The notes: generated from the letters alone by a model not told the origin. A stretch of DNA of 64,000 nucleotides from Maritimibacter harenae (GCF_009882975.1 NZ_WTUX01000017.1:138641-202640); one strand, 5' to 3'; numbered from the stretch's first letter, positions 10,127-18,984 are shown. Numbers and translations: made by a program.

Positions 10127-10170
10127 ATTCCGGTTCGATTTTTGCAAGGTTGCGCGCGTGCGCGGGGGCG

Positions 10171-11013
10171 TCATTGTGGCACCTGCACCCCATGCCGCCC
10201 GGCGAGGTCGAGGAAGAACTGCCAGGCCACCCGGCCCGAGCGCCCGCCGCGCGTCGCCTGCCATTCGATCGCCTCGGCGCGCAGGTACTCGTCCGCGATA
10301 TCGACCCCGTGGGCGTCGCAATAGCCGCGGATCATGGCGAGGTACTCGTCCTGCGAACAGGGGTGGAAGCCCAGCCACAACCCGAACCGGTCCGACAGCG
10401 ACACCTTCTCTTCGGTGGCCTCCGAGGGGCTGATCGCGGTGGAGCGTTCGTTCTCGATCATGTCGCGCGGCATCAGGTGGCGCCGGTTCGACGTGGCGTA
10501 GAGAACCACGTTCTCCGGCCGCCCCTCGATCCCGCCGTCGAGCACGGCCTTGAGCGACTTGTAGTGCTCGTCGTCGTGGGAAAACGACAGGTCGTCGCAG
10601 AACAGGATGAAGCGGTGCGGGGCGCCGCGCAGGTGCGTCAGCAGGCGCCCGACGCTGGGAAGGTCCTCGCGCTGGAGTTCCACGATCTTGACCGGGTGCT
10701 CGGCGTTGACCGCCGCGTGGACGGCCTTCACGAGCGAGGATTTCCCCATCCCGCGTGCGCCCCACAAAAGCGCGTTGTTGGCCGGCAGGCCGCGCGCGAA
10801 TTGGCTGGTGTTGGCCAGCAGCGTGTCGCGGGCGCGGTCGACCCCGATCAGGAGGTCGATCTCCACGCGGTTCACCTGCGCGACCGGGGCGAGCCGGTCG
10901 GGGTCCACGTGCCAGACGAAGCCGTCGGCCGCGTCGAAGTCAGGGGTCGCGCGCGGCGCCGGCGCCATACGCTCCAGCGCCTCGGCGATGCGGATGAGCG
11001 GATCGGTCGACAT
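10171..11013 (-). CDS. DUF815 AAA-type ATP-binding protein
   Basis: Cytoplasmic P-loop ATPase of the DUF815 family, 280 residues. Walker A is GARGMGKSS (85-93), Walker B is FILFCDDLSF, and a sensor-like YATSNRRHLMPR follows. Function is unknown; the family occurs widely in alphaproteobacteria beside tat genes. Its start shares one base with the tatC stop, so it is the fourth gene of the tatABC unit. No export signal or partner domain is visible. Confidence 0.85.
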   Translation of the reverse strand: MSTDPLIRIAEALERMAPAPRATPDFDAADGFVWHVDPDRLAPVAQVNRVEIDLLIGVDRARDTLLANTSQFARGLPANNALLWGARGMGKSSLVKAVHAAVNAEHPVKIVELQREDLPSVGRLLTHLRGAPHRFILFCDDLSFSHDDEHYKSLKAVLDGGIEGRPENVVLYATSNRRHLMPRDMIENERSTAISPSEATEEKVSLSDRFGLWLGFHPCSQDEYLAMIRGYCDAHGVDIADEYLRAEAIEWQATRGGRSGRVAWQFFLDLAGRHGVQVPQ

Positions 11014-12005
11014 CAGTCCTTTTTCGGCGCGTCCGGATCGACGTCCTCGTCGTCCGGCTCCGGTTCGCCGTCATCCTCGTCGAACTCGGCGAGAAGTGGG
11101 TCGTCGTCCTCTTCCGGCTGCGCCGGCGTGGACGCCGCCTTCGTGGCCGGGGTGGTCGCACCGCCCTCTTCCTCGTCGTCGTCCTCGAACCACAGCCCCT
11201 CGGCCCGCAGGCGTTCTTCGCGCTTGCGCTCGACCCGTTTCACGAGCTGGATCGAGATCTCGTAGAGGCCGTAGACCACGACGAACAGGATCACCTGGGT
11301 GATGACGTCCGGCGGGGTGACGAGCGCGGCCAGCACAAGGATGCCGACCACGGCGTACTTGCGCACCTGCCCCAGCCCAACGGCCGAGACGAGACCCGCC
11401 TTGCCCATGAGCGTGAGCAGCACGGGCAGCTGGAAACACAGGCCGAAGGCGACGATGAACTTGATCGTCAGCTTGAGGTATTCCTGCGCGGAGCCCTGGA
11501 AGGCGATGCCGGCGGTGGTGTTGCGGACCTCGTCCTCGGTGATCAGCGTGCCTTCCTGCTGGAAGCCCAGGAAGAAGTCGAAGGCCAGCGGCGTGACCAC
11601 GTAGAACGCGAAGGCCGCGCCCAGCACGAACATGAGCGGCGACGAGATCATGAAGGGCAGAAAGGCCGATTTCTCGTTCTTGTAGAGCCCCGGCGCCACG
11701 AAGCGCCACATCTGGTAGGAAATCACGGGGAAGGCCAGGAACAGCCCGCCCAGGAGCGAGATCGACACGGCGAGGAAGAAGCCTTCCTGAAGCTTGATGA
11801 GGATCAGGCCGCAATCCGCGCCATCGGCGACCCGCGCGCTGCACAGCGGCTGGGTCAGGAAGTTGAAGATCGGGTTCCAGACGGTGAAGCAGATCACCAT
11901 CGCGACGATGAAGGCGAGAACCGAGTAGATCAGGCGGGTGCGCAGCTCGGCAAGGTGTTCGATCAGCGGTGCCGCGCTGTCTTCGATCTCGTTCGTGTCG
12001 CTCAT
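11013..12005 (-). CDS. tatC: Twin-arginine translocase subunit TatC with acidic C-terminal tail
   Basis: Receptor of the Tat pathway that binds twin-arginine signal peptides and exports folded proteins. Six helices span about residues 22-255; the N-terminal HLAELRTRL motif and the FRFVAPGLY-like loop ([16 protein letters not shown]) are present. The family usually ends near residue 260; here a 57-residue tail (274-330) follows with 26 Asp or Glu and three Lys. The start overlaps tatB by four bases. Confidence 0.96.
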   Translation of the reverse strand: MSDTNEIEDSAAPLIEHLAELRTRLIYSVLAFIVAMVICFTVWNPIFNFLTQPLCSARVADGADCGLILIKLQEGFFLAVSISLLGGLFLAFPVISYQMWRFVAPGLYKNEKSAFLPFMISSPLMFVLGAAFAFYVVTPLAFDFFLGFQQEGTLITEDEVRNTTAGIAFQGSAQEYLKLTIKFIVAFGLCFQLPVLLTLMGKAGLVSAVGLGQVRKYAVVGILVLAALVTPPDVITQVILFVVVYGLYEISIQLVKRVERKREERLRAEGLWFEDDDEEEGGATTPATKAASTPAQPEEDDDPLLAEFDEDDGEPEPDDEDVDPDAPKKD

Positions 12006-12811
12006 TCAGAGGCAGCCTTCTTGGCGGGCGCTTTCTTGGCCGGGGCTTTCTTGGTCGCGGTCTTGGCCGCGCCGGTCGACTTGGCCCCTGCCGTCGTCTT
12101 GGTTCCGGTCGATTTCGGCGACGATTTCGCGGCCGTCTTGGTCGCCGCGGTTTTCGTCCCAGTTGCCTTGGTTCCGGTCGACTTGGTCCCGGTGGACTTG
12201 GTGGTCTTGGGCTTCGTCGCCGTCTTCGCCGCGCCGGTGCTTTTCGCGGCCGGTTTCTTCGCTGTGGACTTGGTGGTCGAGGCCGACTTCGCCGTGGTTT
12301 TCTTGGCCGCCGGCTTTTTCGCAGGGGTCTTCTTCGCCGCCGGCGTCTTGGCGGACGGTTTGTCCGTCGCCGCGTCCTCGGCCGGCACATCGGCTTCGGC
12401 GGCCGCGGCCTTCTCGGCGTCAAGCTTGGCCTGCCCGCTCTTCTGGGTCGCCTCGCGGATCTTGGCCACGTCGGCCTCACGCTCGGGGTCGGGCTGCTTG
12501 CGGCCGTGTTCGGGCGGCTTGCCGGTCGACTTGGAGGGATCCCACTTTTCGAAGTTGCTGGCCGCCTCGTTCAGCTTGTCCATGCCGAACTTGCGCGGGT
12601 TCGACACGCCCTTCAGGCTGTCCGCCGCGTCCTTCATGCCGGACTGGTCGGCGGCGTCGTTCATCGCCTGCGTGAACTGGCGGCCCAGCTGGCGCGCACG
12701 CGCCGTGAACCGGCCCAGCGTGCGAAACATGCCGGGCAGGTCTTTCGGCCCCACCACGATCAACGCGACGATGCCGATGAGCAAAAGCTCGGTCATACCG
12801 ATGTCGAGCAT
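12002..12811 (-). CDS. tatB: Twin-arginine translocase subunit TatB with long Lys-rich tail
   Basis: Single-span partner of TatC in the signal-peptide receptor. The N-terminus [20 protein letters not shown] with Glu8 and a GPKDLP hinge is diagnostic, followed by the amphipathic helix (about residues 23-50). The protein is 269 residues, much longer than the common 130-180, because residues 151-269 form a low-complexity Lys/Ala/Thr/Ser tail with 32 lysines and one acidic residue. It lies 32 bases after tatA and overlaps tatC by four bases. Confidence 0.95.
   Translation of the reverse strand: MLDIGMTELLLIGIVALIVVGPKDLPGMFRTLGRFTARARQLGRQFTQAMNDAADQSGMKDAADSLKGVSNPRKFGMDKLNEAASNFEKWDPSKSTGKPPEHGRKQPDPEREADVAKIREATQKSGQAKLDAEKAAAAEADVPAEDAATDKPSAKTPAAKKTPAKKPAAKKTTAKSASTTKSTAKKPAAKSTGAAKTATKPKTTKSTGTKSTGTKATGTKTAATKTAAKSSPKSTGTKTTAGAKSTGAAKTATKKAPAKKAPAKKAASE
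12005..12361 (-). repeat. Low-complexity coding repeats in the tatB tail
   Basis: Degenerate short repeats encode units such as STGTK, KKPAAK and KAPAKK. Because the DNA itself is repetitive, this stretch is a candidate for length variation between strains. The reading frame is intact throughout. Confidence 0.7.
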
Positions 12812-12843
12812 GGACGGCGCCTCTCAGAGGACGAAGAAGTGGC

Positions 12844-13059
12844 TCAAGCCTTGTCTTTCTCGCCCTCGGGCGTGACGTCCTTGGCATCTTCCGAGGACTG
12901 GTTCTCGATCTCGGCCTTGCCGTCATCGATACCCTTCTTGAAGGAGGTGATGCCCTTGCCCACCTCGCCCATCAGCGACGAGATCTTGCCGCGTCCGAAA
13001 AGCACGAGCACGACGACCGCGATGAGAAGAAGGCCAGGAAGCCCGATATTGTTCAGCAT
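12844..13059 (-). CDS. tatA: Twin-arginine translocase subunit TatA
   Basis: Pore-forming subunit of the Tat system. The 71-residue product starts [20 protein letters not shown], followed by [17 protein letters not shown] (the FGxxK hinge and amphipathic helix) and an acidic tail. I chose this ATG, rather than one 35 codons upstream, because the transmembrane helix then starts at the N-terminus as in all TatA proteins, and AGGGAGAATTCCT gives a ribosome site. First gene of tatA-tatB-tatC. Confidence 0.96.
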   Translation of the reverse strand: MLNNIGLPGLLLIAVVVLVLFGRGKISSLMGEVGKGITSFKKGIDDGKAEIENQSSEDAKDVTPEGEKDKA

Positions 13060-13111
13060 AGGAATTCTCCCTTTCGGGGCGCACATCGTCCGCGCCCCAT
13101 TCCGTCCATCG

Positions 13112-13139
13112 TATTTATTGACTTCGGGCGAAAGATCAA
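13112..13139 (-). promoter_or_regulatory. Candidate promoter for tatABC
   Basis: On the minus strand TTGATC (13134-13139) and TAAATA (13112-13117) are 16 bases apart in the most AT-rich part of the gap upstream of tatA. The match is moderate and the start site is not known. Confidence 0.4.
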
Positions 13140-13182
13140 ACCCCCAAAGCCGTTCGTTCGGCAATAAAATGCACGGGTTTGT

Positions 13183-14277
13183 TCACCCCTGCGCGCTTTT
13201 GCCGCCGGCTGGGAACACGAAACAGCGATCTCGGCGGATCGCGATCCACAACGTGGTACCCGGACGCGGCAGAAAGACATTGGGGATCGTCGCCTTGAGC
13301 GTCGAGGCGTCCTCCATCACGAAATCGACGATCGATTCCGTGCCCACGAATCGCGCGCGGCTGACCGTGGCGGGGGCCCAGACGCCGTGTTCGGGCGTGG
13401 GTGCCGGGGCCTGCCCGTCGCGGTAGAAATCGATGCTGAGGTGCTGGGGGCGGATCACGATCTCGACCTCGGCCCCGTCCGCGTAACCGGGCGTGAGGAA
13501 CTGGCCGAAGGCGGTCTGTGTCAACGCGCCCTGCACGGTTCCCTCGATCACGTTGATGTCCGAGAAGAATGCCGCCGCCTCGCGGTCGGCGGGGGCGTTG
13601 TAGATGTTGTAGGGCGCCCCCCGCTGCACGATCCGCCCGCCGCGCATCAGCGCGATCTCGTCGGCCATGCGCATCGCCTCTTCGGGTTCGTGGGTGACGA
13701 GCAGGACCGCCGTGCCCTCTTCCTTCAGGATGGCGAGCGTTTCGTCGCGGATGCCGTCGCGAAGCCGGTTGTCGAGACCCGAGAACGGCTCGTCCATCAG
13801 CATGATCTTGGGACGTGGGGCGAGGGCACGGGCCAACGCAACGCGCTGCTGCTCCCCGCCGGACAATTCATGCGGGAAGGTGTCGACGTAGCGCGCAAGC
13901 CCCACCTTTTCGAGCAGCTCGTGAACGCGCAGGCGTTTCTCGGTCCGCGTGCCCTTGAGCCCGAAGGCCACGTTGTCGGACACCGACAGGTGCGGGAACA
14001 ATGCGAAATCCTGGAAGATGAGCCCGGTGCCGCGCGCCTCCGGCGGCACCATCGTGGACCCGCCCGCCATCAGCGCGCCGTCCATCCGCACCTCGCCCGC
14101 GTCGGGGCGATCCACCCCGGCGATGAGGCGCAGCGTGGTCGACTTGCCGCAGCCCGAGGGGCCGAGAAGGCAGGTCACCTGCCCCGGCATGACGGTCAGC
14201 GACACGTCATTGACCACGACCCGGCCACCGAAGCTTCGGGTCAGATTCGATACCTCAAGACGGGGCAATTCGGTCAC
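13183..14277 (-). CDS. ABC transporter ATP-binding protein, FbpC/PotA type
   Basis: Cytoplasmic importer ATPase of 364 residues. It shows Walker A GPSGCGKST, Q-loop FQDFALFPHLSV, signature LSGGEQQRVALARAL and Walker B IMLMDEPFSGLD, then a C-terminal TOBE-like domain (about residues 240-350). The sequence resembles ATPases of ferric iron or polyamine importers. No permease or binding protein lies nearby, so the substrate cannot be assigned and its partners must be elsewhere. Confidence 0.85.
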   Translation of the reverse strand: MTELPRLEVSNLTRSFGGRVVVNDVSLTVMPGQVTCLLGPSGCGKSTTLRLIAGVDRPDAGEVRMDGALMAGGSTMVPPEARGTGLIFQDFALFPHLSVSDNVAFGLKGTRTEKRLRVHELLEKVGLARYVDTFPHELSGGEQQRVALARALAPRPKIMLMDEPFSGLDNRLRDGIRDETLAILKEEGTAVLLVTHEPEEAMRMADEIALMRGGRIVQRGAPYNIYNAPADREAAAFFSDINVIEGTVQGALTQTAFGQFLTPGYADGAEVEIVIRPQHLSIDFYRDGQAPAPTPEHGVWAPATVSRARFVGTESIVDFVMEDASTLKATIPNVFLPRPGTTLWIAIRRDRCFVFPAGGKSAQG

Positions 14278-14390
14278 GTTTGGCCTCTCGGAACCTGATG
14301 AAAACGCTCAGGCTTGGGCCGCTCGATAGCAGCGCCGGGCGCGGGCGGCAAGCAGGCCGCCCGCCCGGGATCGTGGGCGGGCGCGCGCGC

Positions 14391-15170
14391 TCAGAGCGTC
14401 GCGTTCACCTCGCCGCCGTCGGCCAGGATGTTCTGTCCGGTGATGAACGCCGCCTGCTTCGAGCACAGGAAGGCACAGGCCGCGCCGAACTCCTCGGCCG
14501 TGCCGTCACGGCCCATGACCGAGCCCGCCAACCGCTTCTTGCGGGCTTCGTCGAAGCTGATGCCCTGCGTGTCGGCCGCGTTCTGGTCGAGCTTCTTGAC
14601 CCGGTCGGTGTCGTGCATCCCCGGCAGGAGGTTGTTCATCGTCACGCCGGAGCGCGCGATCTGGCGCGACGTGCCGGCGACGTAGCCGGTCAGCCCCGCG
14701 CGGGCCGAGTTCGACAGACCGAGCGCCGGGATCGGCGCCTTCACGGCGCGCGAGGTGATGTTGACCACCCGGCCCCAGCCGCGCTCCATCATCCCCGGGA
14801 CCATCGCCTTGATGAGCGCGATCGGGGTCAGCATGTTCGCGTCCAGCGCCTTGATGAAATCCTCGCGTTCCCAATCGGTCCAGGTGCCCGGCGGCGGGCC
14901 GCCCGCGTTGTTGACGAGGATGTCCGCCTCACCCGCGGCCTCGAGAAGCTTGGCGCGCCCCTCTTCGGTGGTCACGTCGGCGGCGACGGCCGTCACCTCG
15001 ACCCCGAAGCGCGCGCGCAAATCAGCCGCGGTGGCCTCCAGCGTCTCTTCGGTGCGCCCGTTGATGACGAGGTTCACCCCCTCGCCCGCCAGCGCCTCGG
15101 CGCAGCCGCGCCCGAGCCCGGCCGAGCTTGCGCAGACCAGCGCCGTCTTGCCCTTCAAACCGAAATCCAT
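14391..15170 (-). CDS. SDR family oxidoreductase lacking the canonical YxxxK
   Basis: Short-chain dehydrogenase fold, 259 residues, starting MDFGLKGKTALVCASSAGLG, with a cofactor-binding glycine motif (SSAGLGRG), the NNAGG segment and a C-terminal FLCSKQAAFITGQNILADGG block. Where most family members have the catalytic Tyr and Lys (YxxxK), this one reads GLSNSARAGL, so it belongs to a divergent FabG-like subgroup whose chemistry is unclear. GGAGA lies upstream of the ATG. Divergent from the Hint gene. Confidence 0.85.
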   Translation of the reverse strand: MDFGLKGKTALVCASSAGLGRGCAEALAGEGVNLVINGRTEETLEATAADLRARFGVEVTAVAADVTTEEGRAKLLEAAGEADILVNNAGGPPPGTWTDWEREDFIKALDANMLTPIALIKAMVPGMMERGWGRVVNITSRAVKAPIPALGLSNSARAGLTGYVAGTSRQIARSGVTMNNLLPGMHDTDRVKKLDQNAADTQGISFDEARKKRLAGSVMGRDGTAEEFGAACAFLCSKQAAFITGQNILADGGEVNATL

Positions 15171-15330
15171 CTGTTTCTCCCGTGTCGTTTGACGTTTGGC
15201 TAGCACCACCCGCACGATTCGCCCATGCCTGCCGGCTGCGTCCAATACGGGCGCGGATGGCGGATTGGCGCGCCACGCGCGACAATCATCCGGCCCGCGC
15301 GGCCCGAAACCCTTGCCGATCAAGCCCTTG

Positions 15331-15360
15331 TTGACCGGTTCGAGCCCCGTGGAGTAGCGT
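15331..15360 (+). promoter_or_regulatory. Candidate promoter for the Hint-domain gene
   Basis: TTGACC (15331-15336) and TAGCGT (15355-15360) are 18 bases apart, about 65 bases before the ATG, within the 253-base divergent gap. No other element stood out in this gap. Confidence 0.35.
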
Positions 15361-15423
15361 TTCCTCGGCGGTGGGGACGCCAAGGGAGAGCCGGGTGCGC
15401 AGGCGCCCGCCGGGGAAACGACA

Positions 15424-16443
15424 ATGACCCAGGACATGCAAGCGGACTGGCCCGTGCGCCAGTTGATGGTCCATCGGGCCGAGAATCTGCGCGTGGTGCA
15501 CGGGGTCAACGAGGGCGAGCCGTTGGCCGACGCGGCCGAGTTGCTGCCCGAGGATGTCTACGAACTGTCCGACGACGCGAGACCCCGCCCGCTCGCGCTT
15601 GCCCAGGTCCCGGGCGGCGCGTTCGCGGTGGGCGCGCGCACCGATGCCGGTACGCCCGGCGCCAAGATCTGCCTCGACAGCCTCGTCACGTTCATGTCGG
15701 CGGACGGCAGCACGGTCGAGGCGGTGATCCTTGTCGAACTGGAACCCGGCACGGACCTCATCGCGGCCGTCCACGTCCACCCCTTCGCCCCGATGATGCC
15801 GAAAGTCCCCTACACGCTTGTCACCATCGACCGCGACGGGGCGCGGGCGCGGCTTGCCGAAAGCGCCACCGTGTCGTTCACCCGCGGCACCCGCATCACG
15901 ATGGCGGACGGCCGGCAGGTGCCGGTCGAGGATCTGGCGCCCGGCGACCGGGTCCTGACCCGCGATTCCGGGCCGCAGGAGGTGCGCTGGACGGGAATGC
16001 AGACCGTGCGCGCCGAGGGCGACTTCGCCCCGATCCGCATCCGGGCAGGCGCGCTTCACAACATGGGCGACCTCGTGGTGAGCCCGAACCACCGGCTCTT
16101 CATCTACCAGCGCATCAGCGCCCTGGGCGCGGGGCAGCGCGACCTGCTGGTGCGCGCGGGCCTCCTGGTGAACGGGACGAGCGTGACACGGACCCCGGGC
16201 GGCTTCGTGGATTACGTGCAGGTGCTCTTCGACCACCATGAGATCATCTATGCCGAAGGGATCGCCGCCGAAAGCCTGTTCGCGGACCCCGCCACGCGCG
16301 GCGCCCTGCCCGACGCCATCGCCCGTGAACTCGATGCGCGGCCGCTGCGCGACGCGGTCCAAGGGGCTTTCGAACTGCGCGAATCCGACCTCCTCGCCCG
16401 GGGCGACGCGGTCGAGGTGCTGCGCCGGATCTCGGCCAACTGA
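15424..16443 (+). CDS. Hint-domain protein with Ser at the nucleophile position
   Basis: A 339-residue protein with an uncharacterised N-terminal region and a Hint_2-type (hedgehog/intein-like) domain from about residue 149. The block starts SFTRGTRITMADGRQVPVED, then LAPGDRVLTRDSGPQEVRW, and later VSPNHRLFIYQ, which are the normal Hint landmarks. Most Hint_2 proteins begin with Cys-Phe; here the position is Ser151. No secretion signal is evident. Such proteins are frequent in Rhodobacteraceae, often with surface or RTX-like proteins, but their role is unknown. Confidence 0.85.
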   Translation: MTQDMQADWPVRQLMVHRAENLRVVHGVNEGEPLADAAELLPEDVYELSDDARPRPLALAQVPGGAFAVGARTDAGTPGAKICLDSLVTFMSADGSTVEAVILVELEPGTDLIAAVHVHPFAPMMPKVPYTLVTIDRDGARARLAESATVSFTRGTRITMADGRQVPVEDLAPGDRVLTRDSGPQEVRWTGMQTVRAEGDFAPIRIRAGALHNMGDLVVSPNHRLFIYQRISALGAGQRDLLVRAGLLVNGTSVTRTPGGFVDYVQVLFDHHEIIYAEGIAAESLFADPATRGALPDAIARELDARPLRDAVQGAFELRESDLLARGDAVEVLRRISAN

Positions 16444-16445
16444 AA

Positions 16446-16473
16446 CGAAAACGGCGGCCCCGGGGGACCGCCG
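16446..16473 (-). terminator. Terminator between the Hint gene and the small lipoprotein gene
   Basis: Arms 16452-16460 and 16465-16473 pair with a single mismatch around a CGGG loop. On the minus strand the stem is followed by TTTTCGTTT, so it should end the lipoprotein transcript; it may also serve the convergent Hint gene. Confidence 0.7.
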
Positions 16474-16495
16474 CTGACGTTCGGTTGGGGACGCT

Positions 16496-17098
16496 TTACT
16501 GTCCGTTGAACTCGAACGCGGAGCCGGTGGGGTTGCTCCCGTTGCGCTTGATGATGAAGCCGCTGCCATCGTTCAGCTTCACGGCCGTCGCGCCGTTGCC
16601 GAGATATTCCCCGGCCAGCCCGCCGGACACCACGTACTTGTCGCCATCCATGTTGAGCGTGCCGTCCGCGTTCCCCGTAAGCGCCGCCCCGATGTTGGAG
16701 GCATTGATGTTGACCTGGCCGGAAGCGCTGCTCGCGGCGAACAGGATGCCTTTGGGGATATCACCGTTCTGGAGCGCCTTGCGCTGTGCGTCGGTCAGGG
16801 TGATGCCGTTGATGTCCGTGACCGCCCCGGTCAGGTCGTCATTGGCGAAATCCGCGACGAGAGCACCGTCGCCCAGGAAGACGACGTTGTCGTTGTTGCC
16901 GTACTCGGCCCCCATGAGGGCAATGCCTTCGTAGGTGGCGAAGCCGCTGGTGGGCACGTTGGTGGCAGTATTCATCTTGTCCACCGCTTCCTGCTGCTTG
17001 GCGAAGTCGCGGGCATCGAGCCCAAGGCTGACCAGCGAACAGCCGGACAGAAAGACGGAGGCGCCGATGGCCGCCGTGATCGCGCCGATACGTTTCAT
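16496..17098 (-). CDS. Small surface lipoprotein, TbpB-like beta-barrel type
   Basis: A 200-residue lipoprotein: the signal MKRIGAITAAIGASVFLSGC ends in lipobox LSGC with Cys20 as the acylated residue. The mature part is rich in Gly, Asn and Asp and alternates short beta strands (for example GDKYVVSGGLAGEYLGNGA), like the C-terminal barrel of transferrin-binding-protein-B or factor H-binding-protein families. That assignment is by pattern only. GAGGGA lies upstream of the ATG. Divergent from prfC. Confidence 0.75.
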   Translation of the reverse strand: MKRIGAITAAIGASVFLSGCSLVSLGLDARDFAKQQEAVDKMNTATNVPTSGFATYEGIALMGAEYGNNDNVVFLGDGALVADFANDDLTGAVTDINGITLTDAQRKALQNGDIPKGILFAASSASGQVNINASNIGAALTGNADGTLNMDGDKYVVSGGLAGEYLGNGATAVKLNDGSGFIIKRNGSNPTGSAFEFNGQ

Positions 17099-17145
17099 GA
17101 GTATTCCCTCGTTGACCTGTATTTTTGCGGACCCTTGTCAAAATG

Positions 17146-17157
17146 GACCGATCGGTC
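17146..17157. promoter_or_regulatory. Palindrome in the divergent lipoprotein/prfC region
   Basis: GACCGATCGGTC is a perfect 12-base palindrome. Its right half extends to GGTCAAC (17154-17160), and GTTGACC occurs again at 17111-17117 as an inverted partner. The spacing places it 48 bases upstream of the lipoprotein ATG, where a repressor site would fit. No regulator is adjacent. Confidence 0.45.
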
Positions 17158-17290
17158 AACTGCCGATCATCCACCGCCCGCCGATTTCGCGCGTGCGTTG
17201 CACGAATGACGGGACGCCCGCCCCCTTTTCGCCCCCGGCACGGCGCCCCGCGCGCTCTCCGCCATTGTCGTGGCCCGGAGGCGCGGATAT

Positions 17291-18913
17291 ATGGCGCCCA
17301 TGCTCGACGCACAGACCCCGAACCGCCCCGACCTGCCGGCCGAAATCGCCCGGCGCCGCACCTTCGCGATCATCTCGCACCCGGATGCGGGCAAGACGAC
17401 CCTGACCGAGAAATTCCTGCTCTACGGCGGCGCCATCCAGATGGCGGGCCAGGTCCGTGCCAAGGGCGAAGCGCGGCGCACGCGCTCGGACTTCATGAAG
17501 ATGGAGCAGGACCGCGGCATCTCGGTCTCGGCCTCCGCCATGTCGTTCGACTTCGAGAAGTACCGCTTCAACCTCGTCGACACGCCCGGCCACTCGGACT
17601 TCTCAGAGGACACCTATCGCACGCTGACGGCGGTGGACGCCGCGATCATGGTGATCGACGGGGCGAAGGGCGTGGAAAGCCAGACGCGCAAGCTCTTCGA
17701 AGTCTGCCGGATGCGCGACCTGCCGATCCTGACCTTCTGCAACAAGATGGACCGCGAAAGCCGCGATACCTTCGAGATCATCGACGAGATCCAGGAAACG
17801 CTGGCCATCCACGTCACGCCGGCCTCCTGGCCGATCGGCGTCGGGCGCGATTTCCTGGGCTGTTACGACATGCTCAACAACCGGCTCGAACTGATGGACC
17901 GGGCCGACCGCAACAAGGTGGCGGAATCGATCAAGATCGAGGGGCTCGACGACCCCAAGCTCGCCGAACACATCCCCGCCCACCTGCTCGAACAGCTCAC
18001 CGAAGAGGTCGAGATGGCGCGCGAACTGCTGCCGCATCTCGACCCGGCCGAGGTCATGGCGGGCCAGATGACGCCGATCTGGTTCGGCTCCGCGATCAAT
18101 TCCTTCGGGGTGAAGGAACTGATGGACGGCATCGCCAACTACGGCCCCGAGCCGCAGCCACAATCGGCCGAGCCGCGCCAGATTTCTCCTGAAGAAACAA
18201 AGGTTTCTGGCTTCGTCTTCAAAGTTCAGGCGAACATGGACGCCAAGCACCGCGACCGCGTCGCCTTCGTGCGCATGGCCTCCGGCCACTTCAAGCGCGG
18301 CATGAAGCTGACCCATGTGCGCACCAAGAAACCGATGGCGATCTCCAACCCCGTGATGTTCCTCGCCTCCGACCGGGAACTGGCCGAAGAGGCCTGGGCC
18401 GGCGACATCATCGGCATCCCGAACCACGGCCAGCTGCGCATCGGCGACACCCTGACCGAGGGCGAGGCGCTGCGCGTGACCGGCATCCCCTCCTTTGCGC
18501 CGGAGCTTCTGCAGGGCGTGCGCGCCACCGACCCGATGAAGGCCAAGCACCTGGAAAAGGCGCTCATGCAATTCGCCGAGGAAGGCGCGGCCAAGGTGTT
18601 CAAGCCGAATATCGGCTCGGGCTTCATCGTGGGCGTCGTGGGCCAGCTCCAGTTCGAGGTTCTGGCGAGCCGGATCGAGCTTGAATACGGCATCCCGGTG
18701 CGCTTCGAGGCCACGCAGTTCACCTCGGCGCGCTGGATACACGGACCCAAGGACGCGATGGAGAAGCTGATCAACGCCAACAAGCAACACATCGGGTACG
18801 ACAATGACGGAGACCCGGTGTTCCTGACCCGTCTGCAATGGGACATCGACCGGGTCGAACGCGACTATCCCGACCTGACGCTGTCGGCGACCAAGGAACT
18901 CCACGGCGACTGA
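17291..18913 (+). CDS. prfC: Peptide chain release factor 3
   Basis: Translational GTPase that removes RF1/RF2 from the ribosome after termination. Full length at 540 residues, with G1 SHPDAGKTT, G3 DTPGHSDF, G4 NKMD, and the C-terminal RF3 domains ending SATKELHGD. I chose ATG 17291, since GGAGG sits nine bases upstream; another ATG three codons later and a GTG 21 bases earlier are also in frame. Confidence 0.96.
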   Translation: MAPMLDAQTPNRPDLPAEIARRRTFAIISHPDAGKTTLTEKFLLYGGAIQMAGQVRAKGEARRTRSDFMKMEQDRGISVSASAMSFDFEKYRFNLVDTPGHSDFSEDTYRTLTAVDAAIMVIDGAKGVESQTRKLFEVCRMRDLPILTFCNKMDRESRDTFEIIDEIQETLAIHVTPASWPIGVGRDFLGCYDMLNNRLELMDRADRNKVAESIKIEGLDDPKLAEHIPAHLLEQLTEEVEMARELLPHLDPAEVMAGQMTPIWFGSAINSFGVKELMDGIANYGPEPQPQSAEPRQISPEETKVSGFVFKVQANMDAKHRDRVAFVRMASGHFKRGMKLTHVRTKKPMAISNPVMFLASDRELAEEAWAGDIIGIPNHGQLRIGDTLTEGEALRVTGIPSFAPELLQGVRATDPMKAKHLEKALMQFAEEGAAKVFKPNIGSGFIVGVVGQLQFEVLASRIELEYGIPVRFEATQFTSARWIHGPKDAMEKLINANKQHIGYDNDGDPVFLTRLQWDIDRVERDYPDLTLSATKELHGD

Positions 18914-18976
18914 GGGCACCCCGCGGCCAGGCAGGGGCCTGCCCCCATACCCCGGGATGTTCGACGACCGGAAAGG
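18914..18976 (+). repeat. Dispersed intergenic element, copy B (degenerate)
   Basis: Directly after the prfC stop: a small hairpin (GGCAGG/CCTGCC, 18930-18943) followed by CCCCGGGATGTTCGACGACC and a purine end. It keeps the order of copy A but is the least conserved of the five. Confidence 0.45.
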
Positions 18977-18984
18977 TTGAACAG

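Noticed and set aside
14337-14370. Hairpin after the SDR gene as a terminator
   Set aside because: A GC-rich stem with a bulge is present but no T run follows on the minus strand, so I did not list it.
15325-15360. GGTTCGAGCCC resembling a tRNA T loop
   Set aside because: The flanking bases do not form a five-pair T stem and no acceptor or anticodon arm can be built; the segment is better read as a promoter.
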